Positions 8,762 to 16,228 of a DNA stretch of 47,366 bases are shown here, one piece after another (the first letter of the stretch is position 1; every line of letters begins with the position of its first letter). The position numbers and the translations under genes are program-made. The notes beneath the pieces are model-generated. The model saw only the letters and a program-made list of their open reading frames with translations, was not told the origin of the DNA and made no database searches. The stretch spans positions 1 through 47,366 of the forward strand of contig CALDHM010000046.1 of the NCBI GenBank assembly GCA_937941455.1, read 5' to 3'. The DNA is from an uncultured Pirellulaceae bacterium. Its GTDB lineage: Bacteria; Planctomycetota; Planctomycetia; Pirellulales; Pirellulaceae.

Positions 8762-10084
8762 TTAAGGGCGTATACAGCGTTGCAAGGTCATCAAGGCGAA
8801 GGCCGTGCCGTAGGGCCGATGGTAATCGTAGAAGGGATAATCCCACCACGAGCCGTCGGTCTCTTGATATTGCAGGATGATCGCTGCCAAATGGTCTTGG
8901 TAGGGGGGGCGCTCCTCGGGCGGTAGCTCGTCGATCGCATAGGCAGCATAAAAATGGCCGTAGTAGTAAAAGTAGCCAGCCACTTGAAACCATGCCTCAT
9001 GCGGGATCGGACGTTTGCGACCGATGCTCAGCCATCCATTGCGGACGTAGAGGCGGTAGAGCCAATTCTTGAGAATCTTGTCGGTGATCGTCTCGTCCCC
9101 CCACCGGCGCAAGGCGACGTTGCAGGCGTGAGAGCGTGCCAGACTGCCCCCGGGGCGATTGATGCCGCGGCCTGGCTGATACTTGAGATATTCTCCGTAC
9201 AGGTACGAGTAGTCGCGGAGCTGCTGCCGCTTGGTGGCCGCGATCGCCCGCTCGACCGTCCTCGGCTTTGGCTCGACTCCCAAATCCTGCGCCTCTTTCA
9301 GAGCGATCAGCACGGTGGCGTTGACGAAACTGGTGGAAGCGCTGGTGGGCACGACCGCCTGTGCCGTGAAGTCATAATAGCCCCAACCGCCGTCGACCGA
9401 TTCATAGCGATCGAGCATGCTCATCTGCTGCTTAATCGAGGCCACCAGTTTTTCTTGCTTGCCGACGTCACCGGCAGCCCGCTGGTGCAGACGGACCAGG
9501 GCTTGGATGGCGTAGGCATGGGTCCAGACGTTGTACATCGTATCCCCCGTTGCACGGCGCACATCCCTGAGATGTTTCAGCAACCATGCTTCGCCGCGAT
9601 CAATCGCAGCCTCCACATCGGCGTTTGCCGTTCCCGACTTCGTTTCGATCAACGCCGCCACGCACATGGCCGTCACCGCCGCGCGGAAGGCATGATGGGC
9701 GCCGGGGATCGGTGCGTAGACCTGAAACGGTCGTGAGGCGTCAGCCGAGCCCCAAGAGCCATCGGGGTTTTGGGTTTCGAGTAAGAATCGCATGCCCCGC
9801 TCGATGGCCTCGGCAATCGACTCTTGTGGGGGGGGGGTGAGCTGGGGCAACACCGGATCGCGGCTGAAATCGAAGGGATCATCCAAGATCGACTGCCGCT
9901 GCGAAGCCGCGATGCTTTCGATCCACTGCGGATCTTCCTTGTCTTGATGAGCCTGCGGATCTTGTTGGGCCTCGGCTGTGGGGGGCGGCAACGCAGACTG
10001 TTGACCGATCAGCAGCGGGTTACCGATCACCCACCATATGGCTATACCGCAAGACATCATCTTAACGACACGCCGAATCATCAT
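8762..10084 (-). CDS. Secreted QW-repeat (prenyltransferase/squalene-oxidase-like) protein
   Basis: A 440-residue exported protein with alpha/alpha-toroid repeats like those of terpene cyclases and prenyltransferase beta subunits. The N-terminus MMIRRVVKMMSCGIAIWWVIG looks like a signal peptide and is followed by a Pro/Gln/Asp-rich linker. QW-type motifs are visible: NPDGSWG (about 133), DGGWGYYDF (about 240) and DGSWWDYPFYDY (about 410). I find no DxDD or DCTAE motif, so squalene-hopene cyclase activity is not supported. Planctomycetes encode many such secreted proteins of unknown role. The open frame extends upstream to 10246, but that would overlap the HlyD-type gene by about 110 bases. 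The ATG at 10084 has GTGAGGT directly before it and starts the signal. It lies 49 bases downstream of the HlyD-type gene. Confidence 0.88.
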   Translation of the reverse strand: MMIRRVVKMMSCGIAIWWVIGNPLLIGQQSALPPPTAEAQQDPQAHQDKEDPQWIESIAASQRQSILDDPFDFSRDPVLPQLTPPPQESIAEAIERGMRFLLETQNPDGSWGSADASRPFQVYAPIPGAHHAFRAAVTAMCVAALIETKSGTANADVEAAIDRGEAWLLKHLRDVRRATGDTMYNVWTHAYAIQALVRLHQRAAGDVGKQEKLVASIKQQMSMLDRYESVDGGWGYYDFTAQAVVPTSASTSFVNATVLIALKEAQDLGVEPKPRTVERAIAATKRQQLRDYSYLYGEYLKYQPGRGINRPGGSLARSHACNVALRRWGDETITDKILKNWLYRLYVRNGWLSIGRKRPIPHEAWFQVAGYFYYYGHFYAAYAIDELPPEERPPYQDHLAAIILQYQETDGSWWDYPFYDYHRPYGTAFALMTLQRCIRP

Positions 10085-10133
10085 GAACCTCACTGAAGGA
10101 ACCCGACGAGAACCCCTGGACATTTGGGTGGTC

Positions 10134-11567
10134 TTACTCTGGCTTGCTTTTGAGGATCTTATCCCCTGCAGCCAAGCCCTGAGTGACCTCCAACTGCTCT
10201 CCGTGTTCGCGGAGGGCAACAATCGGACGTTTCTGCGGGGTTTCACCGATCATGATGTAGACGTATTGGCTCAAGCCGCCATCGTCGGTGAACACGGCCG
10301 ATTTGGGCACCATGATCGCTTGGTCGTTTTTATAAGTGACCACTTTCACCCGGCAGGTCATTCCGGGAATGATGTCCGCCGGGAATTGCGGCACCTGAAT
10401 GATGCCGTCGAATTTGCCATCGTCCAGCGGAAATTGACCAACCTCTGTCAGTGACCCTTCGAAACGTTGCTCGGGACGATCATCGAATGAGACGAGCACC
10501 GTAGCGCCCGGCTTGAGGCTGGCCCGTTGCTTCTGGTCCAGATCGCAGCGCAGTTGGAGATTTTTCGTATCGACAAGCGTCAGCACGGGGAGCTTTACCG
10601 CCAAGTCATCCCCGGGTTCGATGAGACGATTGGAGGGGGTGGCTCCCTTGCGAAGAATACCGCGCTGGATTTGGCCGTGATACACGGTACCGGCGACGGG
10701 TGCGGTGAGTTTCATGTACTGCGAATCCGCGAGCAATTCGTCGTGCTCTCGCTGCTTCCGCTCGAAGGCGAATTTGAGCTTGGCGTATTCGAGCTCTTTC
10801 TTCTGGAGGCTGCGCGGCAGCTCGATCGACTTTTTCTCGAATTCCAAGCGGCCACGCTCCAGGGCGTTTTCGCGATCGCGCACCGAGCGCGGTATTTCCA
10901 CCTCGAGCTGACGCGCCGTCTCGATCCGGTTTTGCTCCAAATAAAATTGCGCCTGTTCGAGGGAACGCTCAGCTCGCTTGAGGACGATCTTCTCGGACTC
11001 TTCGGTGAGGTGGTCCGCGTCGTACATTTTTTTCAGTTGATCGAGCTCCTCCTGGGCGTTCTCGACGTAATACTCGGAACTGCGCCGTTGCCAATCGACT
11101 TCGCGTTCTGACATCGGCTTTTGGATCTCAAAGAAATATTTGGCGTCCTGCTGGGTCTGTTCCCACATGCGTTGATTGAGTTTCTCGTCGATGGGGACCA
11201 ATTTTGTCAAGAACTCAAGCTCGACAGCCGCGGCGTCGAGATCCATCTTCAGCGAATCCAGTTCGAACTTGGCCTCCTTGAGGCGCGCCCCTATGTCGGT
11301 CGCATCGAAGGCGATGAGTTGGTCCCCCGGTTTAACTGACGTTCCCTGGGCCACTACCGATTCGACGCGGAACTGCGTCCACTTCTCGGCAGCGATTTTG
11401 ACAGCGGTTTCAGATTTCGATTCGACTCGCGCCTCGACGTTATCGACCAGGTAAAACGGAGTCGCCTTGACAGTAATGGTCTCAGGGGGATTTTGGCCCG
11501 GAGCCGTCAACGCGAACGACATCGCGATAGTCAGGCTCAAGAGCGCGGCTGGCAATCGACAATTCAT
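10134..11567 (-). CDS. HlyD-type periplasmic adaptor (membrane fusion) protein
   Basis: A 477-residue exported adaptor like those that link an inner-membrane ABC or RND pump to an outer-membrane channel. Order of parts: signal peptide (about 1-24); a first beta-barrel/lipoyl half with WTQFRVESVVAQGTSVKPGDQLIAFD (about 63-88); a very long Glu/Lys-rich coiled coil of about 200 residues (about 90-290); the second lipoyl half LTAPVAGTVYHGQI (about 300); then beta-barrel strands including TLVDTKNLQLRCDL and VKVVTYKNDQAIMVPKSAVF. The coiled coil is long for the family. No pump permease or ATPase sits next to it; instead it is followed by the secreted QW-repeat gene and the oxidoreductase. The gene is probably first in its operon, with the promoter somewhere in 11568-11830, which also serves divergent DNA. 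Confidence 0.9.
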   Translation of the reverse strand: MNCRLPAALLSLTIAMSFALTAPGQNPPETITVKATPFYLVDNVEARVESKSETAVKIAAEKWTQFRVESVVAQGTSVKPGDQLIAFDATDIGARLKEAKFELDSLKMDLDAAAVELEFLTKLVPIDEKLNQRMWEQTQQDAKYFFEIQKPMSEREVDWQRRSSEYYVENAQEELDQLKKMYDADHLTEESEKIVLKRAERSLEQAQFYLEQNRIETARQLEVEIPRSVRDRENALERGRLEFEKKSIELPRSLQKKELEYAKLKFAFERKQREHDELLADSQYMKLTAPVAGTVYHGQIQRGILRKGATPSNRLIEPGDDLAVKLPVLTLVDTKNLQLRCDLDQKQRASLKPGATVLVSFDDRPEQRFEGSLTEVGQFPLDDGKFDGIIQVPQFPADIIPGMTCRVKVVTYKNDQAIMVPKSAVFTDDGGLSQYVYIMIGETPQKRPIVALREHGEQLEVTQGLAAGDKILKSKPE

Positions 11568-11980
11568 GTTAGATCTCCGAAAGTAGCGTCTCGTTGTTCA
11601 GACATTCTAAGCGAACGAAACGATCGCTGGCGACCAGTGGGCTTGATGACCGCATCGCTAGGCCCGATTGCCCACGGGCCAAGCCTACTGACTCTGCCGC
11701 GCGAATGTTGCGATAACTTACGGACACCAGTTCATGCGATCTCGATTCTCCTTTGGCGGAATACCCGTCGATTCGATGCCAATCGGGCAATTAGCGGTCG
11801 TCACAGCTTGGGACAAGGACACATCGCCCGGCGTTGAGCGGTGAAATGTCGCGAAAATGCTTGGTTGTCCCCGAGAGCGACGACGGGTTAACATGCTGGG
11901 TGCAAGGTAAAGTCGATTCCGAACCGGCCCAACCCGTGAGCTGCGGATTCCGGTGGCTCACGGTTCAGGAACAGGCTCTC
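11568..11980. other. 413-base divergent intergenic region
   Basis: Separates the minus-strand adaptor operon from the plus-strand block and so should hold promoters in both directions; I could not assign -35/-10 boxes. It contains a hairpin at 11934-11963. A possible upstream extension of the next gene in frame from 11834 lacks a ribosome site and is not supported. Confidence 0.45.
11934..11963 (+). promoter_or_regulatory. Hairpin in the leader of the small membrane protein gene
   Basis: Perfect 8-base arms (CCGTGAGC at 11934-11941 and GCTCACGG at 11956-11963) with a 14-base loop, 17 bases before the ATG at 11981. No T-run follows, so it is not a terminator. It could affect translation; this is inference. 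Confidence 0.3.
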
Positions 11981-12322
11981 ATGGAAAGCCACGCCCCGTT
12001 GAACCATTCTCAATTCATGAGTCACGAAAAAAACGAAACGCCACGATCGGCTGATGATCGACTTGAGCAAGAATTGGCTCAAGCGACCGTTCGCGTCGTC
12101 GGATGGATGGCCAGTGGCTTGCTGCTGATCGCCTTGGGTGCGGCCACTGTCTTCTCGTTCTTGCGCCTTGGTCAACCGGAAGTACCGATCCCGTTGACCG
12201 ATCGACTGGTCGGGATCGGAATGCTGTTGGTTTTCGGGGTGTTGCCGATGGTTGCTGGTTGCGTTCTCGTCTTTCGAGCGGTTCCGGCCAAGCATGGGGA
12301 CGAAAACACACCTCGGACATAA
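11981..12322 (+). CDS. Small two-helix membrane protein, unknown function
   Basis: A 113-residue protein. The N-terminal 35 residues are charged and soluble (DDRLEQELAQ). Two hydrophobic segments follow, at about 40-60 (GWMASGLLLIALGAATVF) and about 76-98 (VGIGMLLVFGVLPMVAGCVLVF), with a short polar tail. I chose the ATG at 11981 because AGGA lies about ten bases upstream. The ATG at 12017 (MSHEKNE) is equally plausible from the protein and would give 101 residues. I do not recognise the family. The next gene starts 21 bases later, so the two are probably co-transcribed, and both precede the pilus/secretion-like cluster on the same strand. Confidence 0.6.
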   Translation: MESHAPLNHSQFMSHEKNETPRSADDRLEQELAQATVRVVGWMASGLLLIALGAATVFSFLRLGQPEVPIPLTDRLVGIGMLLVFGVLPMVAGCVLVFRAVPAKHGDENTPRT

Positions 12323-12342
12323 ATTTTCAGGGGAGAATCAAG

Positions 12343-12789
12343 ATGCCGAAATGGGCCATCGTTTTTGGTGCGTTATTGGTGGCATTGGGGCTGATCGGTT
12401 ACTTCGGAGCTTCTTCAGCATCCGCAAGCCCGCCGGCCGGATCGGGCTCCGGATCGGTTGCAACGGCCGAATCCGACGCGGCGGTCCCAACAAAGTCTGC
12501 GAAAACCGCGTTGATCCCTGCCGCGTTTGGATTTCTGCTGATGCTGTGCGGCACGCTGGGATTGCTCGAAAACCTGCGAAAACACGCCATGCATGTCGCG
12601 GCTGCCGTCGGCTTGATCGGATTTCTGGCGGCCGCGGGCCGACTTGCCATGGGGCTGGGAAAACTGCTCGAGGGGGACGTGTCGCGTGCGACCTGGTTCT
12701 TGATCGGCATGGCCCTTCTGTGTGGGGTTTACGTATTCATGTCGATTCAATCGTTTCGCCGGGCGCGTCTGTCCCGCAGTAGCGAATAA
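12343..12789 (+). CDS. Small polytopic membrane protein, unknown function
   Basis: A 148-residue protein with about four hydrophobic helices: 4-22, 55-75, 82-105 and 118-136. A Ser/Gly/Ala-rich polar loop of some 30 residues lies between the first and second. The C-terminus is basic (SFRRARLSR). The start at 12343 is well supported by GGGGAG eight bases upstream; the open frame extends further upstream but overlaps the previous gene in another frame. I do not recognise the family. It probably forms an operon with the gene at 11981. The next gene, the first PilB/GspE ATPase, starts 205 bases downstream after a small hairpin, so a link in function is possible but not shown. Confidence 0.75.
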   Translation: MPKWAIVFGALLVALGLIGYFGASSASASPPAGSGSGSVATAESDAAVPTKSAKTALIPAAFGFLLMLCGTLGLLENLRKHAMHVAAAVGLIGFLAAAGRLAMGLGKLLEGDVSRATWFLIGMALLCGVYVFMSIQSFRRARLSRSSE

Positions 12790-12892
12790 ATAAATCGGAA
12801 AGTAGCAGCCCTGGAAAATTCGGATCGCCCGCAGTTTTTTCATCGAGATTGCTGTTCAAACCCTAGCGCTTCGAGATAAGATGATGGTGAGT

Positions 12893-12914
12893 CCCCGATA
12901 AGGCCGAATCGGGG
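12893..12914 (+). promoter_or_regulatory. Small hairpin upstream of the first assembly ATPase gene
   Basis: Perfect 7-base arms CCCCGAT (12893-12899) and ATCGGGG (12908-12914) around an 8-base loop, 80 bases before the ATG at 12995. No T-run follows. It may be a leader structure; function unknown. Confidence 0.3.
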
Positions 12915-12994
12915 TGTATGCGCAATCTCGCCCCCATCTTCTGGCCGCCGATCGCTGTCGGCGCCGCCAGCCGCGGGGCTTTCTGGGGCGTCTT

Positions 12995-14716
12995 ATGTCA
13001 GCAAACAACAACGGATTCGTCGCTGTCTTACTTAAAGCGGGGATCGTCAGTCAGGACCAGGTCGTCGACGCGGAAAACCTGGCCAAGCAAACCAACGTCG
13101 GGCTCCCGCAGGCTTTAATCAAGTTGGGTTATGCCACCGAAGCCGAGGTGATGAAGGCCCAAGCCAAGGTCCACCGGTTGAACTATGTCGATTTGGACAG
13201 CATTTCCATTTCCGACCGCGTGATTGAGTTGATGCCCGAATCGGTCGCCCGGGAAAACGTGGTTCTCCCGCTTGCCTTGGACGATAACCGTCTGCTGGTG
13301 GCCCTGAGCAACCCCGCCGACATCGAAACCCTCGATAAATTGCGGTTTATCCTCAATCGCGATATTGCCATTTCCCTGGCTCCACGCACGAAAATCCTGG
13401 AATACATCAACCAGTTATACGGGCAGGTGGAAGGGGAATCGGCCGACTCGATCCTCCAGGAATTCACCGATACGGCCATCGACTTCACCGAAACCGAAGA
13501 CACGGTCACCAGCACCAAGGCCGAAGCGACGGACGACTCCAGCGCCCCGATCGTCCGGCTCGTCAACCTGATGATCACGGAAGCAGTCCAACTGCGGGCT
13601 TCTGACATCCATATCGAACCGTTCGAGGATCGCGTCCGCATCCGATATCGCATCGATGGCATCCTCCACGAACGGGACACCCTGCCAAAACGCCAAAGCG
13701 GAGCCATTGTCTCCCGCATCAAAATTTTGGCAAAAATCGACATCGCCGAGCGGCGCAGGCCCCAAGACGGCCGGATTAAGGTCACGGTGGGGGAAAAAGA
13801 ACTCGACCTGCGAGTCAGCATCATCCCCACCAACCACGGCCAGTCGGTCGTCATGCGGCTACTGGACAAGGACAATATTCGGGTTAGCGTCCGCCAACTC
13901 GGCTTCTCCGACGAGACCTACCGGACCTTCAACCAGCTGATCCGCCGACCCAACGGGATCATCCTGGTGACCGGTCCGACCGGTTCCGGGAAGACGACCA
14001 CGCTGTACGCCGCCCTCAACCAGCTGAACCGCCCAGACCGCAAAATCATTACGGCCGAGGACCCGGTGGAATACTACCTGCCGGGGATCAACCAAGTCGA
14101 GGTCAAACACTCGATCGGACTCGATTTCGCTCGGATTATCCGGTCGATGTTGCGGCAAGCCCCGAACATCATCCTCGTGGGAGAAATGCGGGATGCCGAG
14201 ACAGTTTCGATGGGAATCCAGGCCAGTTTAACTGGACACTTAGTTTTTAGTACACTGCATACCAACGATGCGCCCAGTGCTGTAACGCGAATGGTCGACA
14301 TGGGGGTCCCGTCCTACCTCGTCGCCAGCTCGGTCGTCGCCATCCTTGCCCAGCGACTGGTCCGAACGATCTGCCCCAAGTGCCGCGCTCGATATACCCC
14401 CCCAAAACAGGTGATCGAGGATGCCGGGTTGACTCCCGAGCAGGTCGCCAAGGCGACCTTTATGAAAGGGAAGGGATGCAACAGTTGCCAGAAAACCGGA
14501 TACAAAGGGCGGATCGGGATTTACGAGTTGATGCTCATCGACTCGATGATCCGCGAAATGATTTTCAAAAACGCTTCGGCCACGGACCTCCGTATCGCGG
14601 CGATCCAAAAAGGGATGAATACGCTGTTCAAAGACGGTCTACTGAAGGTCTGCAACGGTGTCACGACCTTCGAAGAGGTCTACCGCGTGGCCAAACGTAC
14701 CGAACAAGACAAATAA
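12995..14716 (+). CDS. GspE/PilB-type assembly ATPase, first copy
   Basis: A 573-residue hexameric ATPase that would power pseudopilus or pilus extension from the cytoplasmic face of the membrane. The N-terminal MshEN/GspE-N domain occupies about 5-145. The ATPase domain has RASDIHIEPFEDRVRIRYRID (201-221), Walker A GPTGSGKT (327-334), the Asp box IITAEDPVEY (351-360), Walker B ILVGEMRD (393-400) and the His box STLHTND (419-425). A zinc site is formed by CPKC (460-463) and CNSC (495-498), as in GspE/PilB and unlike PilT. One oddity is RQAPN before Walker B, where RQDPD is usual; the second copy has the usual form. The start at 12995 has CTGGGGCG just upstream; the open frame to 12914 lacks a site. 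First gene of the secretion-like cluster. Confidence 0.95.
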   Translation: MSANNNGFVAVLLKAGIVSQDQVVDAENLAKQTNVGLPQALIKLGYATEAEVMKAQAKVHRLNYVDLDSISISDRVIELMPESVARENVVLPLALDDNRLLVALSNPADIETLDKLRFILNRDIAISLAPRTKILEYINQLYGQVEGESADSILQEFTDTAIDFTETEDTVTSTKAEATDDSSAPIVRLVNLMITEAVQLRASDIHIEPFEDRVRIRYRIDGILHERDTLPKRQSGAIVSRIKILAKIDIAERRRPQDGRIKVTVGEKELDLRVSIIPTNHGQSVVMRLLDKDNIRVSVRQLGFSDETYRTFNQLIRRPNGIILVTGPTGSGKTTTLYAALNQLNRPDRKIITAEDPVEYYLPGINQVEVKHSIGLDFARIIRSMLRQAPNIILVGEMRDAETVSMGIQASLTGHLVFSTLHTNDAPSAVTRMVDMGVPSYLVASSVVAILAQRLVRTICPKCRARYTPPKQVIEDAGLTPEQVAKATFMKGKGCNSCQKTGYKGRIGIYELMLIDSMIREMIFKNASATDLRIAAIQKGMNTLFKDGLLKVCNGVTTFEEVYRVAKRTEQDK

Positions 14717-15031
14717 ATTCAAAGGAGTGTTTAAATTTCGTTGGCGATTGCCGGGGCGATTCTCAGGGGGGCAAGCGGTTCTTTTTACAGAACTGGGCGG
14801 CTGCTGAGATAGACCGGACATGGCGGCGTGTAACAATTCCATCGTGACGGGGGCAGGGGTACTCGCTGGCCTGCGGAAAGCCTTTACAGAAACCAAAATT
14901 CCCAAAGATTTGCGCCATAACGTGTCAGCGGCCGGGCACTTGTCCGAGGCTCTCGTGAGAACCGGACGCAGACGCGTTCCGGCTGATAGTTTGGAGAAAA
15001 AGCCTAGTTTCAAATCAAAATAGGGGACGAA
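14717..15031. other. 315-base gap between the first ATPase gene and pilT
   Basis: No supported gene. A 67-codon frame at 14820-15023 has no ribosome site and no recognisable product. The stretch holds a REP-like palindrome (14962-14984). A ribosome site (GGGGACGA) for the pilT gene lies at its end. Confidence 0.5.
14962..14984 (+). repeat. REP-like palindrome, copy 2
   Basis: Reads CCGGACGC, then AGAC, then GCGTTCCGGCT. The arms pair with one bulged base. Nearly the same arms and order as at 38184-38205, and as the minus strand of 2285-2307. Confidence 0.55.
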
Positions 15032-16150
15032 ATGGCGACAGTTCTGATTGACAAATTACTGGAAGCTTGCGTCAAGCAAGGGGCCAGCGACATTCATATC
15101 ACGGTGGGGCAGCCCCCGGTGTTCCGTTTGCACGGCCGATTGCGGCGTCTGGAGACCAAGGTCCTTGAGCCCGAGGACACCGTGGCCTTGATGAAAAGTA
15201 TTTCCCCCGAACGTTGCCAGCGGGAATTGCAAGAGGCTGGGAGCTCTGACTTCGGTTTCGCTTACGCCGACAAGGCCCGATTTCGCGTGTCGATTTTCAA
15301 ACAACGCGGTAACATTTCGATGGTGATGCGGCAAATCCCCAACGAGATGCTCCCGCCGGAGGTTCTCGGAGTCCCCGAGGTTTTCACACAACTCTGTATG
15401 CGGCCCCGCGGCTTGATTTTGGTCACTGGCCCGACGGGTTCGGGAAAAAGTACGACGCTGGCTTCGTTGATCAACTACATCAACGAACGGGACGATCGGC
15501 ACATCATCACGATCGAGGACCCGATCGAGTTTTTCCACTACCACAAGAAGTCGACGATCAACCAACGCGAGGTCCACGTCGACGTGCCGAGCTTCTCCGA
15601 AGCCATCCGGCGTGCCTTGCGGCAGGACCCGGACGTGATCCTCGTCGGGGAAATGCGCGACTTGGAAACCATCGAGGCGGCGATCTCCGCCGCTGAAACG
15701 GGTCACATCGTGTTCGGGACGCTGCACACCAACAGTTGCCAAGGAACGGTCAACCGTATCATCGACGCGTTCCCGGGCAACTTGCAAGATCAAATCCGCA
15801 CGCAGTTGTCGACGTCGCTGATCGGAGTGCTGGCGCAAACCCTGTTGCCGCGAATCGGCGGTGGCCGTGTGGCCGCTTTCGAATCGCTGGTCGTGACTTC
15901 GGCCGTGGCCAACCTGATTCGGGAAAATAAAACGTTCCGCATCAACTCCGCGATTCAAACCGGCGGGAAGTATGGCATGTTTTTGCTGGATGAATGCCTC
16001 TACCGATTGTGGATGGAGGAAAAGGTCGAGCTCGACGATATCTTGGCCAAGGCCCATGATCCCGACGCCCTTGCGAAAAAAATCGCCACGGTGCGCCGGC
16101 AAATGCAACTGGGCATGGAGATCGACCCGAGCGGCGGGATGGCCACCTAG
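15032..16150 (+). CDS. pilT: PilT-type twitching motility/retraction ATPase
   Basis: A 372-residue ATPase of the PilT subfamily, which drives depolymerisation of type IV pili. It begins directly with the PAS-like domain containing QGASDIHITVGQPPVFRLHG (16-35), lacks the GspE-N domain, and lacks the Cys zinc site of the extension ATPases; both traits are typical of PilT. Walker A GPTGSGKS is at 133-140, the Asp box HIITIEDPIEF at 157-167, AIRRALRQDPD at 191-201 and Walker B VILVGEMRD at 202-210. The His box reads GTLHTNSCQGT (about 232-242), and the C-terminal SAIQTGGKYGMFLLDECL region follows at about 305. The length is normal. It sits between two extension-type ATPases, so the locus may allow both building and retraction of a fibre. 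GGGGACGA upstream supports the start. Confidence 0.93.
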   Translation: MATVLIDKLLEACVKQGASDIHITVGQPPVFRLHGRLRRLETKVLEPEDTVALMKSISPERCQRELQEAGSSDFGFAYADKARFRVSIFKQRGNISMVMRQIPNEMLPPEVLGVPEVFTQLCMRPRGLILVTGPTGSGKSTTLASLINYINERDDRHIITIEDPIEFFHYHKKSTINQREVHVDVPSFSEAIRRALRQDPDVILVGEMRDLETIEAAISAAETGHIVFGTLHTNSCQGTVNRIIDAFPGNLQDQIRTQLSTSLIGVLAQTLLPRIGGGRVAAFESLVVTSAVANLIRENKTFRINSAIQTGGKYGMFLLDECLYRLWMEEKVELDDILAKAHDPDALAKKIATVRRQMQLGMEIDPSGGMAT

Positions 16151-16228
16151 TTCCTGTCGCGGAGCAACCTGCGAGGCAACCGCCCACACCCCTTTTGAAA
16201 ACAGGTCCATAACTAAGGCGTATCGGCT

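Noticed and set aside
8762-10084. Squalene-hopene or other terpene cyclase activity for the QW-repeat protein
   Set aside because: QW-like motifs are present, but I see no DxDD acid motif, and the protein has an export signal.
14820-15023. 67-codon plus-strand frame between the first ATPase and pilT
   Set aside because: No ribosome site, no signal or domain, and it contains a REP-like palindrome.
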